Notes: generated by a model from the letters alone, not told the origin. Shown: positions 10,136 to 20,595, numbered from the stretch's first letter. The stretch is 60,000 nt of DNA from Symsagittifera roscoffensis (GCF_963678635.1 NC_087065.1:29702252-29762251); one strand, 5' to 3'. Numbers and translations are program-made.

Positions 10136-10387
10136 ACAAAGTTTAAAATAGATTCTTTGTGTCTCGATTATTTGTGTCTTATTTTCTGACTGACTTAGTT
10201 TAATTCTAGGAGAATTCTAAGATACTTATTGTTACTCGTTTTCAACCTCGCATTTACAGCACTGTAAATAGAAACAAAATCTTTGGTACAATCTCCTCTT
10301 TTTCTTGTTTTGATCCATTTTTAGTTTTTTTTGAAGTGTACTTTGTGATTGATAACTGAGTAAAGAATTAGAACAGTCTGATCCATA

Positions 10388-10612
10388 CTACATTAATCGT
10401 TTAATGGCAAAAGGAGTAAAAAGAGATGTTAATTGTAACCCTTTTGGCGAGCACAAAATACTTCTCCATTTATGCAGTGAAGTTCCTCTTCGTGTGATTT
10501 CTGATACTTCTCTTCGATATTTCAATACGTCTACTTTTTGGAGACCCTGTAGTTCGCCTCGTAGCAAATTACTAGACATTCGCTGAGGAACGGTGTGAAA
10601 CTTTTTGGTCAA
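10388..10612 (-). CDS. small basic ORF of unknown function
   Basis: A 74-codon minus frame reads KKFHTVPQRMSSNLLRGELQ, then GLQKVDVLKYRREVSEITRR, and ends SLFTPFAIKRLM. It lies between ATPase and integrase in the same direction. The even helical character and the hydrophobic end suggest a small structural protein, but I do not recognise a family. The overlapping plus-strand frame 10404-10586 looks like its shadow. Confidence 0.4.
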   Translation of the reverse strand: MTKKFHTVPQRMSSNLLRGELQGLQKVDVLKYRREVSEITRRGTSLHKWRSILCSPKGLQLTSLFTPFAIKRLM

Positions 10613-10679
10613 TGTAGGATAAATTGTTTTTGAAGTTTTTGGAAAAAATGTTTGAAATATTGGGATTATAGAGACGTAT

Positions 10680-11330
10680 TAAATGCTCATCGTCCAGAAA
10701 TTTTGATTATGTTCCTGCTGGTAAATAAAATTTTGATGGAACTGAACCACTATCTGTGCACTATTTTAGCGAATCAGCTCTTTTTAGAGTTAAACCAATT
10801 AGTAAATGACCATAACGATTAGATGTTACATCTTGATACCACTCTTTCAATTGTGATCATAGACCTAATGTTGACTTAATGTATTGATTTACAAAACAGC
10901 TCTCGGTGATCTTCTCAATTTCCTTTGATGAAACAAGTTATGCTTAATGTATAATTTTTCAGGTTCCTGTGTCTTCCAGCGGCGGTAGCAATTTTTACAA
11001 ACTGCTTAAAATTTTAAATTTCTTCACAAGAATCATTAAAAACATTAGCAGGTATTTTGTTCAATTATTGAAAAGGTTTTCAATCAGTTCAAAGTCAACT
11101 CCTTGGATAAATTTAAGATTTTTTCTTTGCATGTGTTCATAAAGAGGTTGATAATGTTGATAAAAACAAAAAAAATTGTCAAATTTTAGTTGGAATGTAC
11201 CAATTTTTAACTAATCAAAAAGCAGATGCGTTTTTCCAGATCCACTTGGTTAAACTAGCGAAATAAAAATTTGTTTTGTGGTAGAAATTATTTCACTCAT
11301 TGCTTTGGAGAAGGTAAACTATATCCGGCT
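10680..11330 (-). pseudogene. Polinton packaging ATPase (FtsK/HerA type), broken
   Basis: The packaging ATPase pumps element DNA into virion-like particles. On the minus strand a Walker A box, PSGSGKTH, is encoded at 11249-11226 and followed by LLFD, a TAG and LKIGTFQLKFDN. Next come YQHYQPLYEHMQ and FIQGVDFELIENL. The Walker B region near 11042-11019 reads NDSCEE where an acidic pair would be expected. Towards the end SQLKEWYQDVTSNRYGHLLI and DSGSVPSKFYLPAG are readable. Several stops and frameshifts interrupt it. The left part overlaps non-coding DNA up to 10680. The family call rests on the Walker A box plus the collinear segments. Confidence 0.72.
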
Positions 11331-11418
11331 GTACATGATAAAATTGCTAGCCAAACTGTTGTTTCTTCACCTGTAGTGGATAACATTATTCGAACAATTG
11401 CAAATGCTAATATTAAAA

Positions 11419-11982
11419 CTAGGACATAAAAACTAATAAAAATCTACTACACGTACGTCCAAAAAACTTCCTTGACTTTTGTTCATGATTCTCTTCATCA
11501 AAAACAAAACTTCCTAACTCAACTTTGAAATGAAAAAATGCTAAATGCTTTTCTTTCTGTACAGTGAAGAGTTTTTGCATGACGAAATGGGTAGTTGCTA
11601 CACCTCCAATCATATTCTTCATCTTTGAAAATCAAATTTAACAATTTTTGACACGCGTAGTCATCCAAGTTTGTAACCTTTGTTTCCAAAATTTCTGAAA
11701 TAATTTCATATTTTTCATAACCTTTTGCAAAAAACTCCGTTTCTGGGGCTTTTAGTTTTTTCAATATTTTTTCAAGCTCAGTATATTTTTCACGACCACT
11801 GCTCCAATTGATCCCATGAAGATGCTTCGTATATCAACCAGACTGAGATGGTGTTTTGATTTTTTTGGAAGGAAGAAAGGAATATCCCACAGTTTTTCCA
11901 TTTTTATAAAATTCTTCTCTATCTTGTTTTCAATACACTCATTATCCAAAACAATTAAACTCATGATGTTAACTGTCCTCAC
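11419..11982 (-). pseudogene. degenerate gene of unknown function upstream of ATPase
   Basis: Three overlapping minus frames (11982-11761, 11764-11519, 11622-11419) appear to be one decayed reading. They include MSLIVLDNECIENKIEKNFI, then WDIPFFLPKKSKHHLSLVDI, KAPETEFFAKGYEKYEIISE and a Phe-rich end. The joints at 11761 and about 11560 are frameshifts. The direction agrees with the late-gene block. I cannot assign a family. Confidence 0.35.
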
Positions 11983-12129
11983 TGAAGTTTTTGGTTAAAA
12001 TGACTTACAATTGAAAAATGCATGTACTGTTGAAGCAAAAACTTTGATATATAAACAGAAGAGCAATCCAGTCTCGTGACCAAGAAAACAAGAACTAGGA
12101 AATCTAGGTAAAAAATAACAATTACCAGG

Positions 12130-12470
12130 TCACTTACGCGTAGTAGACTTCACAGATTCAGGTGCATCATGTAAAACTGCATGAAGTCTGAAGATTTTTG
12201 AATTTGCAAAAAAATAAACGTTACAGGAATTTCCGTATTCAATTAGAAATCCAAAAGAAATTTGGTCCTTTTCTTTCAAACTTATATTTGGGTCCAAAAC
12301 AATACAGCTACAAAGAAAGTAATTTTTTATTTTTGTATTTGACAAAAAGTCATGCACAATCAAATCAAAATTTCTTAGATTTTCATTCAATTTCTCAACG
12401 TTCATTTTCTACTGTGCATTCGTCAATAACGATACAAGTTTTTTTGAATGTTTCTACATAAAACAAAACC
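12130..12470 (-). pseudogene. degenerate gene of unknown function
   Basis: A 91-codon minus frame, 12405-12130, reads KLNENLRNFDLIVHDFLSNT, then CIVLDPNISLKEKDQISFGF. Its upstream part is matched by better readings in the tandem copies (for example 19784-19578, with FIPSVLSYVETIKKTCIVID), so the gene ran from at least 12600 to 12130. In units B and C its 3' part is replaced by a zinc-finger fragment. I do not recognise it. Confidence 0.35.
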
Positions 12471-12869
12471 GAGCGGATAAAATCAATCAGTTTACCCTAC
12501 TCCTCTTTTTCTAACTGAAATGTTTGATTGTTTTCTCCAATATTCTCTTTTGTACAATAATCTATAAGATCTATTTTTTTAATATCAAAACGATAACTTA
12601 GAGAAATTTTACGTCTTCTTTAATGCGATTTGTAATTCTGCATCCAAATCTTGCTATTTTGGTGAAGTTTGAGATTCCAAAAACTTTCAGCAACAATTTC
12701 TGTTACTTTTTATAAAAGATTTCTGGAAAACAAGATTTCTGGAAAACAAGATTTCTGGAAAAATTAATGTTCCAACTCATACTGCTCAGCTCAAAGAAAT
12801 TTTTAAAAATGATTCAAGAAGATGAATATTTTAATTGCATGACTATTATAACATCACTCAACAAAAATT

Positions 12870-13510
12870 TTGAACATTACAATTCTCAACAAACATAAAA
12901 TCTCCCAAGACTTGGGCGAGCTTTTTGAATTCGTTCTAGGTATAGTTGATATTGGCAACTTGCTTCAAGGCTTCGTTCTCCTTTGCAGCGAAGAGTCGAA
13001 TCTGAATGTAGGGTGGCTCGTTCACACTGTACTTCTTGGTTGTGACACACACTCTTCTCTTCTTGTATGTTGCTACTTCATACACCGCATCACAGTTCGC
13101 AAGTTCATGCTCCATAGTTGAGTCTTTGTCAGAATAGGGTTCCAATAGAGGAACGAGTCCAAGGTTTTCAGCATCGTGATTAATATTATTCCGTATTGCT
13201 GATATCCTTTCTCCTTCTTTTTTGCCAAGATAGACATGCTGGGGTTTTTCGATTTGTCCCGATTCATTTTTCTTTAGCAATTGGAATCAAGGTTCAAAGT
13301 AAATTTTTCCGTTGTAGGGTTTTTGGGACCAAGAAAATCTCTCAATTCGTCTTTGATGTTTAGCAAATTCAATATAATTTGGAAGGATATTTTTTTGTGA
13401 ATACCTTTTTGATTTGAGACTCAGAGCCAACTGATCAGTAATAGATATTTCAAAAAAAATGATATTTGTAAAGATATAGAATTTAGGAAATATAGATGAC
13501 TCACGGTAGT
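12870..13510 (-). pseudogene. basic/beta-rich Polinton protein, copy A (in-frame TAG)
   Basis: The frame 13280-12936 reads IEKPQHVYLGKKEGERISAI, then HDAENLGLVPLLEPYSDKDS and KRRVCVTTKKYSVNEPPYIQ IRLFAAKENE. It ends INYT, TAG, then continues NEFKKLAQVLGDFMFVENC in the same frame. The upstream part (13514-13287) is joined through a TAA near 13285. The alternation of hydrophobic and basic residues in the last third suggests a beta-sheet nucleic-acid-binding domain; PC4/p15-like is one possibility, unproven. The TAG after INYT is present in all three copies (A, B, C). It lies in the late-gene block, on the same strand. Confidence 0.45.
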
Positions 13511-13654
13511 GCATTCCAAATAAGGTATTATAACCTGATATGGAATAGTGAGTAGGTGGTGAACCAAAGAGGGACGTTGCGTAGATGCGAGAATTTTAAT
13601 AAAACAATTCAATGTAGATAAAAATAATTTTCAAGAAATAATTGGTGATGGCAT

Positions 13655-14159
13655 TTGCTATGTGATGGCATTTGCATATCCCACTTTTTTTCAGTTTACA
13701 ATGCAAAATCTCTTCTTATCTCTGTCTCAGATATTTTTTATGAAAAGTTCGTGGTCACCCAAGACTACTGTGTATCTAATCATTCATCGCTCTGGCCAGT
13801 GGAAAATTTCAAAATTCACTCAGTATTAATCCGGTCATCGCTCGATCAAATTTTGCAAAGATTAGTTAAATAACATTTCACTTACCAAATTGTTGACTGT
13901 ATTTATACTTTATACAAATACAGATCTTTTTTGCAATATTATTTTATCAAGAGGTGAAGTTTTTAATCAATTGAATCGTGCTGTCGAACACAAATTGAAA
14001 TGTAGAATACCGGAAAAATTACCCAGTGTTGCAAAGAAACGTCTGCTGCGAAAAAAATTCAAAATACATTATCTCAGTTCTTCTCAGAAGCTTGCGCCTA
14101 CCCAGAATTTTGGATCAGCTTTTTTGGAAATGATTCGAAAAGTTCATAAATCAAGTTAA
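13655..14159 (+). pseudogene. plus-strand ORF pair of unknown function, copy A
   Basis: Two plus frames, 13655-13873 (ending IHSVLIRSSLDQILQRLVK) and 13890-14159 (with IPEKLPSVAKKRLLRKKF), lie opposite to the late genes. The second is basic and recurs in units B and C. A plausible acceptor precedes it, so the two may be exons of one gene, but I could not fix a donor. Amino-acid changes between copies are as common as silent ones by eye, which argues against strong selection. Function unknown. Confidence 0.35.
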
Positions 14160-14637
14160 GAGTCTCATTTGTTTAAAATTGTTGATTGTTTCATTGATGG
14201 TTATGGTTCTGTAAGTAGTGAGCGTGTCACTTTTTTTTTACTAAAAATTGAATATTTGCTTATAAAAATCTTGTCGAAAATAATTTTTTTTACAAGTTAG
14301 AAATTTTTCCAACAAACAAATTTGTAGTTTTTTATTACGTGTGCAAAAATTAACTCGATTTGAATTTTTCGCAATTTGATTTTTTGATTTGTTTTTTTTT
14401 CAAAAAATTGATTTAATTTTTTAAAATCATCATTACAATAAAACTTGGTAAAAGCCTTCACCAATTGCAAAATTAGTTTGATTTTTATTCGGTGTGCAAA
14501 AATTTTGAATAAACTTTTCTATGACAATATATGTTTGTTCCTATCTCCTAAAAATAAAATTAATAGATGCCAAAAAAACTAAACTACAAAACACAAGACA
14601 AGAACCAAATTATTTACGAATCAAAGAGCTGTCGAGT

Positions 14638-15223
14638 TTACAAGTTCTCAATGGAGCGCAAAGCTGGTCTTGCCTCCATCACCGGTGGTTGTCTTGGTGG
14701 TTCGCTCCTCTTCGATCGTTATAGGGTTCTCCTCAGATCCCTCTCACCAAGGAAAGAGGAAATCGTGGACTGGTTGAGCCACATTTTTAGAGTCATCAAG
14801 AATGTCAGGGTTGTCATTCTTACAAGCTCAGACAATTCCTCCATCATTTGCATTGTTCCAAGTTGGTTCTCTGCGATGGGAACTTGTGTCATATGATGTT
14901 CGTTGAAACCCCTTCGCATCAATTCCACCATGTGCCATACTTGGATTGGGATGTCAATTTCTCGCTGATGTCACTGCTTCCTATGTCACTGTTTCTCGCA
15001 CTTGGATTTGTACTAGGTCAGGCGAAATTTCAACCGAGTACCAAGGTTGCTGTTTTGCACTGAGAAGATCCTTTTGAGCAATAAGTTGGGTAAAAGACAC
15101 AAAGTAAAAAGAACGATTTTTTTTACAATTGAGAGGGAGGTGATTGATGGTAGTTAACTTGAAAATAATTTGAATAGAGCTGAAAAAAGAGGACTGTTCA
15201 CGGTAGTTCAAATGAAAATACAA
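14638..15223 (-). pseudogene. acidic Polinton protein, copy A
   Basis: This is the decayed version of the acidic protein best seen at 22427-22921. The frame 15223-14981 reads NHLPLNCKK and SAKQQPWYSVEISPDLVQIQ. The same TGA found in the other copies follows GGIV. An extra stop follows FLFPW, and a deletion removes about 35 bp of the Pro-rich C-terminus. It lies next to the assembly gap. Confidence 0.5.
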
Positions 15224-15258
15224 TGATTTTTAGTTAAGAGAGAGGGGTACCTTTAACT

Positions 15259-15458
15259 NNNNNNNNNNNNNNNNNNNNNNNNNNNNNNNNNNNNNNNNNN
15301 NNNNNNNNNNNNNNNNNNNNNNNNNNNNNNNNNNNNNNNNNNNNNNNNNNNNNNNNNNNNNNNNNNNNNNNNNNNNNNNNNNNNNNNNNNNNNNNNNNNN
15401 NNNNNNNNNNNNNNNNNNNNNNNNNNNNNNNNNNNNNNNNNNNNNNNNNNNNNNNNNN
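15259..15458. other. assembly gap, exactly 200 N
   Basis: A run of 200 N. The round number is typical of a scaffolding placeholder, so the true distance between 15258 and 15459 is unknown. The left flank (GAGAGAGGGGTACC) equals the spacer seen again near 23060 and 25115. The right flank equals 19397 onward. Confidence 0.99.
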
Positions 15459-16142
15459 TGTCAATTTTATAAAAAGAACAAACAATTAGACCTCCAAAAA
15501 GGAAATCTGGTCCTTTTCTTTCAAACTTACTTTGGGTCCAAAACAATACAGGTTTAAAAAAAATAAATTTTTCCTTTTGATTTTGATGAAAAGTCATGCT
15601 TAATCAAATCAAAATTTCTTAGATTTTCATTCAATTTCTGAAAGTTCATTTTCTACTTTGCATTCGTCAATAACGATACAAGTTTTTTTGATTGTTTCTA
15701 CATAAGACAAAACCGAGGGGATAAAATCATTCAGTTTACCATACTCCTCTTTTTCTAACTGAAATTTTTGATTGTTTTTCCGAATGTTTTGTTTTGTACG
15801 ATAATCTATAAAGATACATTTTTTTTATTATCAAAACGATAAGTTAGAAAAATTTTATGTCTTCTTTTATGCGAAGTCCACTCAAGTTGAGAATTTTGTA
15901 ATTCTGCATCCAAATCTTCCGATTTTAGTAAGGTTAGAGATTCCTAAACAGTTAGCAAAGTTTTCTGTTACTTTTTATTTGACGATATGAAAAGTCCTAA
16001 TTTTTTTTGAAGCTTCAAAACAAGATTTCTGGAAAAATCAAAGTTCCAACTCGTACTGCTCAGCCCAAGAAATTTTAAGAAATGGTTCAAGAAGATGAAT
16101 ATTTTAATTACATGACTATAATAACATCACTCAACAAAATTA

Positions 16143-16645
16143 TTGAACATTACAATTCTCAACAAACATGAAATCTCCCAAGACTTGGGCGAGCTCTTTG
16201 AATTCGTTCTAGGTATAGTTGATATAGGCAACTTGCTTCAAGGCTTCGTTCTCCTTTGCAGCGAAGAGTCGAATCTGAATGTAGGGTGGCTTGTTCACAC
16301 TGTACTTCTTGATTGTGACACACACTCTTCTCTTCTTGTATGTTGCTACGTCATACACTGCATCACAGTTTGCAAGTTCATGCTCCATAGTTGAGTCTTT
16401 GTCAGAATAGGGTTCCAATAGAGGAACGAGTCCAAGGTTTTCAGCATCGTGATTAACATTATTCCGTATTGCTGATATCCTTTCTCCTTCTGTTTTGCCA
16501 AGGTAGACTTGCTGGGATTTTTTGATTTGTCCCGATTCATTTTTCTTAAGCGATTGGAATCAAGTTTCAAAGTAAATTTTTCCGTTGTAAGGTTTTTGGA
16601 ACCAAGAAAATCTCTCAATTCGTTTTTGATGTTTAGCAAGTTCAA
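16143..16645 (-). pseudogene. basic/beta-rich Polinton protein, copy B
   Basis: The frame 16418-16209 reads EPYSDKDSTMEHELANCDAV, then VCVTIKKYSVNKPPYIQIRL, and ends INYT followed by the shared TAG. The upstream half lies in another frame (16645-16346, LLNIKNELRDFLGSKNLTTE), so one frameshift near 16420-16500 separates them. It is nearly identical to copy C and more diverged from copy A. The opposite-strand frames 16143-16394 and 16509-16691 are shadows. Confidence 0.45.
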
Positions 16646-17184
16646 TATAGCTTGGAAGGATATCTTTTTTGTATATACATTTTTGATTTGAGACTGATCA
16701 GTAATAAATTTTTCAAAAAAAAGATATTTTTAAAGATATAGAAATTAGAAATATAGATGACTAACGGTAGTACATTTCAAATAAGGTTATATTACCTGAT
16801 ATGGAATAGGAGTAGGTGGTGAACCAAATATGGACGTTGCATAGATGCTAGAATTTTTATGAAAACAATTCAATGCAGATAAAAATCGTTTTCAACAAAT
16901 AACTGGTGATGGCATTTGCTATGTGTCAAGCATATCCCACTTTTTATTCGGTTTAACATGCAAAATCTCTTCTTATCTCTGTCTCAGAAATTTTTAATGA
17001 AAAGTTCGTGTTCACCCAAGACTACTCTGTATCTAACCATTCATCGTTCTGCCCAGTGGAAAATTCCAAAATTCACTTAGTGTTAATCCGGTCATCACTC
17101 GATCAAATTTTGCAAGGATTAGATAAATATCATTTCACTTACTAAATTTTGTTGATTTGTTGACTGTGATTATACTTTAAATAA

Positions 17185-17514
17185 ATGCAGACTTTTTGCA
17201 ATATTATTTCATCAAGAGCTGAAGTTTTTGATCAATTGAATTGTCCTGTCGAACACAACTTGAAATGTAGAATACCGGAAAAATTACCCAGTGTTGCGAA
17301 AAAACGTCTGCTTCGAAAACAAATCAAAAGACATTATCTCAGTTCTGCTCAAAAGCTTGCGTCTAACCGGACTTTTGAATCCGCTTTTTTGGAAAGGATT
17401 CGAAAAGTTCAAAAATTAAGTTATGAGTCTAATTTGTTAAAAATTGTTGATTGTTTCATTGATGGTTATGTTTCTTTAAGTAGAGAGCGTGTCAATTTTT
17501 GTATCAAAAATTGA
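17185..17514 (+). CDS. small basic ORF of unknown function, copy B
   Basis: A 109-codon plus frame reads EVFDQLNCPVEHNLKCRIPE, then KLPSVAKKRLLRKQIKRHYL, and ends with SRERVNFCIKN. It is rich in Lys and Arg, with no membrane segment or recognised motif. AATGCAG just upstream could be a splice acceptor, with an upstream exon around 16970-17130 (ending in VLIRSSLDQILQGLDK). It is opposite in strand to the neighbouring Polinton genes. It is the same in unit C and more diverged in unit A. Confidence 0.4.
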   Translation: MQTFCNIISSRAEVFDQLNCPVEHNLKCRIPEKLPSVAKKRLLRKQIKRHYLSSAQKLASNRTFESAFLERIRKVQKLSYESNLLKIVDCFIDGYVSLSRERVNFCIKN

Positions 17515-18454
17515 ATATTCGTTTATAAAAATCTTGTCGAAATTATTTTTTTTTCAAGTTAAAAATTTTTCCAACAAACAAGTCTGTTGTTTTTATTACG
17601 TGTGCAAAAATTAACTCGATTTGATTTTTTTGCGAATTGATTTTTTCAACAAATTATTCAATTTTTTTAATCAATTTTTTTACAAGATGCAAAAATTGTT
17701 TTGGTTTAACAAGCGTGCAAAATTTTCATAAAATTTTTGTGTAAAAAGCAAGTTTTTTCATGGTTTTTTTAGAAAACACCTGCAAAAACCTAACTTCTTT
17801 TTTCTTATGCATATGCGCAAACTTTTGCTACAGAATTTCTAACAGAATTGCTAATAAAAAAGTTACAGAATTGCCAAAATTTTTTCATTATTCATGACTT
17901 TAAGTGCTATTCCCTATTTTAATACATTATTTTTTTATTATTTTTTAATAATCAAGATTCGAACCAAAAAAAATTCATAAATTTTAATTTTCAACATGGA
18001 AGAAAATTGCTATAATTTTCTTCAAATAAAACTTAATGAAATTTTTCTTAAAATGCCATTTTTTTCCGACATGTGCGCAGAAAACTTTTTGAAACTTTTT
18101 GCATGGTGCGGAAAGCTTTTGACATGAATCCAAATGTTATGATGCAGTTATGATTTTCTTAAACTTGTGTGCGAAAATGTTGTGAAAATTTTTAGGAGAT
18201 GTTAAAATTGATTGAATCTTTTTTATCATCATTACAATAAAACTTTGTAAAAACATTTACCAATTGCAAAATTAGTTTGAGTTTTAATCCGTGTGCAGAG
18301 TTTTTGAATAAACTTTTCTATGACCTTATCTCTTTGTTCCTATCTCCTAAAAATAAAATTAATAGATGCAAAGAAAATTAAATTATTAAACACAAGACAA
18401 CAACCAAATTATTAACGAATCAAAGAGCTGTCGAGCAGCTGAGTTCTCAAAATT
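17515..18454. other. AT-rich non-coding stretch
   Basis: No gene is visible. The DNA is very AT-rich with long T and A runs, and repeated short phrases such as GTGCAAAAATT and GTGTGCAAAA. The same stretch occurs at 21458-22426. In unit A the corresponding segment (14160-14637) is shorter by several hundred bases. Confidence 0.7.
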
Positions 18455-18803
18455 TTACAAGTTCTCAATGGAGCGCAAAACTGGTCTTGCATCCATCGCC
18501 GGTGGTTGTCTTGGTGGTTCGCTGACTGGAGTTCTTGGCTCAGAGAAACCCTCATCCTCTTCGACGGTTATTGGGTTCTCCGCAGATCCCTCTTCCCAAG
18601 GAAAGAGGAAATCGTCGACTGGTTGAGCCACATATCTAGAGTCGTCAAGAATGTCAGGATTGTCATTCTTACAAGCTCAGACACTTCCTCCATCATTTGC
18701 ATTGCTCCAAGTTGGTTCTCTGTGATGGGAACTTGTGTCATATGATGTTCGTTGAAACCCTTTCGCATCACTTCCACCATGTGCCATACTTAGATTGGGA
18801 GGT
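18455..18803 (-). pseudogene. acidic Polinton protein, copy B, C-terminal part
   Basis: The minus frame keeps the Pro- and Glu-rich C-terminus (FLFPWEEGSAENPI and SEPRTPVS-type residues) and the shared TGA at 18677-18679. The N-terminal half is missing because the sequence switches at about 18803 to AT-rich DNA and the TGACGTCA block. It is a truncated copy of the gene at 22427-22921. Confidence 0.5.
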
Positions 18804-18837
18804 CCATCCATATTTATTTATTTCATATTTTATATTA

Positions 18838-19095
18838 TGTGGTGACGTCACTTCCGTTTATAGAATGACGTCTTTACCAAAAAAGGAAAATTGAGTGGCG
18901 AGTGACATCACTTCTATTCAAAGAATGACATTATGGCCATAAAAGAAAAATTGCGTGGGTAGTGACGGAACTTCTATTTATAGAATGACGTCATTACCGC
19001 AGAAAGAAAATTGCTTGGGTGGTTAAGTCACTTCTATTTATAGATTGACGTCATTACCATTGAAGAAAAATGCGTTTGCGATGACGTCATTGTTA
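18838..19095 (+). promoter_or_regulatory. 60-bp tandem repeats with TGACGTCA (CRE-like) palindromes
   Basis: Four units of exactly 60 bp start at 18841, 18901, 18961 and 19021, followed by a partial unit at 19081. Each has the plan GTGACGTCACTTCTATTTAT, AGAATGACGTCATTACCATA, then a GAAAAATTGCGTGGG-like end. Perfect TGACGTCA occurs at 18843-18850, 18986-18993, 19046-19053 and 19082-19089; other positions carry one- or two-base variants. TGACGTCA is the consensus CREB/ATF binding site. The block lies about 200 bp upstream of the polymerase-type zinc-finger start codon and recurs in front of the other polymerase copies. A promoter role is inferred from this position. Confidence 0.7.
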
Positions 19096-19284
19096 GTAAA
19101 ATACGCTCATTTTATTTTAAATCATTAGTTTTGTTCGCCGATCAGAAACAGTTAATTTATTTTTAATTCAAGTTTTACAGTTCGTTGCTTCGCATAAAGA
19201 AAAAATTACGTTTTTTTTTCAATTGATGCTTTAAATTTGGAACATTTCTTAGGTCCCAGTTTACCTTTTTTTAATTTTCAAATA

Positions 19285-19440
19285 ATGCTTGCCTTTGAGC
19301 GAAACGAGAAAGTTAAATGAGAGGACTGTGGTCAGGAATACAGGAGAGCTGATGCTGCAAGACATCGCAAGAGATGATAAAAAGCAGGAGGAACATAGGT
19401 GTCCAAACTGTCAATTTTATAAAAAGAACAAACAATTAGA
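19285..19440 (+). pseudogene. polymerase N-terminal zinc-finger fragment, unit B/C junction
   Basis: From the ATG at 19285 the reading MLAFERNEKVK is followed by a TGA replacing the first zinc-binding Cys of the finger seen at 26293. EDCGQEYRRADAARHRKR follows in the same frame. After about 19400 it passes through CPNCQFYKKNKQLD-like sequence and then fuses to the minus-strand gene of unit C. The polymerase body is missing. Unit B's left edge (15459) is the same fused sequence. Confidence 0.65.
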
Positions 19441-20092
19441 CCTCCAAAAAGGAAATCTGGTCCTTTTCTTTCAAACTTACGTTTGGGTCCAAAACAATAC
19501 AGGTTTAAAGAAAATAAATTTTTCCTTTTGATTTTGATGAAAAGTCATGCTTAATCAAATCAAAATTTCTTAGATTTTCATTCAATTTCTGAAAGTTCAT
19601 TTTCTACTTTGCATTCGTCAATAACGATACAAGTTTTTTTGATTGTTTCTACATAAGACAAAACCGAGGGGATAAAATCATTCAGTTTACCATACTCCTC
19701 TTTTTCTAACTGAAATTTTTGATTGTTTTTCCGAATGTTTTGTTTTGTACGATAATCTATAAAGATACATTTTTTTATTATCAAAACGATAAGTTAGAAA
19801 AATTTTATGTCTTCTTTTATGCGAAGTCCACTCAAGTTGAGAATTTTGTAATTCTGCATCCAAATCTTCCGATTTTAGTAAGGTTAGAGATTCCTAAACA
19901 GTTAGCAAAGTTTTCTGTTACTTTTTATTTGACGATATGAAAAGTCCTAATTTATTTTGAAGCTTCAAAACAAGATTTCTGGAAAAATCAAAGTTCCAAC
20001 TCGTACTGCTCAGCCCAAGAAATTTTAAGAAATGGTTCAAGAAGATGAATATTTTAATTACATGACTATAATAACATCACTCAACAAAATTA

Positions 20093-20595
20093 TTGAACAT
20101 TACAATTCTCAACAAACATGAAATCTCCCAAGACTTGGGCGAGCTCTTTGAATTCGTTCTAGGTATAGTTGATATAGGCAACTTGCTTCAAGGCTTCGTT
20201 CTCCTTTGCAGCGAAGAGTCGAATCTGAATGTAGGGTGGCTTGTTCACACTGTACTTCTTGATTGTGACACACACTCTTCTCTTCTTGTATGTTGCTACG
20301 TCATACACTGCATCACAGTTTGCAAGTTCATGCTCCATAGTTGAGTCTTTGTCAGAATAGGGTTCCAATAGAGGAACGAGTCCAAGGTTTTCAGCATCGT
20401 GATTAACATTATTCCGTATTGCTGATATCCTTTCTCCTTCTGTTTTGCCAAGATAGACTTGCTGGGATTTTTTGATTTGTCCCGATTCATTTTTCTTAAG
20501 CGATTGGAATCAAGTTTCAAAGTAAATTTTTCCGTTGTAAGGTTTTTGGAACCAAGAAAATCTCTCAATTCGTTTTTGATGTTTAGCAAGTTCAA
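20093..20595 (-). pseudogene. basic/beta-rich Polinton protein, copy C
   Basis: This is essentially the same sequence as copy B. The frame 20368-20159 ends INYT with the shared TAG, and the frame 20595-20296 holds the frameshifted upstream half. It therefore shares both lesions with copy B, and the TAG with copy A too. No independent evidence for function. Confidence 0.45.

Larger units (their letters stand above)
6567..15258 (-). mobile_element. Polinton/Maverick relic b (late-gene block)
   Basis: On the minus strand, from right to left, this block carries an acidic protein, a basic/beta-rich protein, two unknown ORFs, FtsK/HerA-type packaging ATPase, a small ORF, integrase C-terminus, a capsid-associated protein, PX-like protein, major capsid protein, a Cys-rich exon and an adenain-like protease. 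ATPase, integrase, PX-like protein, capsid and protease are hallmark Polinton genes, and the order from integrase to protease matches the second lineage at 54-57.5 kb. Every gene has stops or frameshifts. The left end is a direct repeat of 3009 and the right end is cut by an assembly gap. I could not define terminal inverted repeats. Confidence 0.8.
15459..19396. repeat. tandem unit B (~3.95 kb Polinton deletion derivative)
   Basis: The unit starts in a zinc-finger fragment (TGTCAATTTTATAAAAAGAA) and runs through the late-gene remnants (basic/beta protein, plus ORF, acidic protein). It ends in the TGACGTCA promoter block and the start of the next zinc-finger fragment. It is nearly identical to unit C, with an offset of 3.94-3.97 kb at matching ORFs. 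Near 18803 unit B lacks the N-terminal half of the acidic protein and the spacer that unit C retains. Confidence 0.85.

Noticed and set aside
12870-13121. Plus ORFs of 83 codons repeated at 16143 and 20093
   Set aside because: They are antisense to the basic/beta protein, whose minus frame extends further and explains the conservation.
14567-14896. Plus ORFs over the acidic-protein gene (also 18506-18745, 22478-22717, 24533-24772)
   Set aside because: They are antisense shadows; the minus frame gives a coherent 164-codon reading in two copies.
15234-15597. Two minus ORFs spanning the N gap
   Set aside because: Most of their codons are undetermined bases; the frames are artefacts of the gap.
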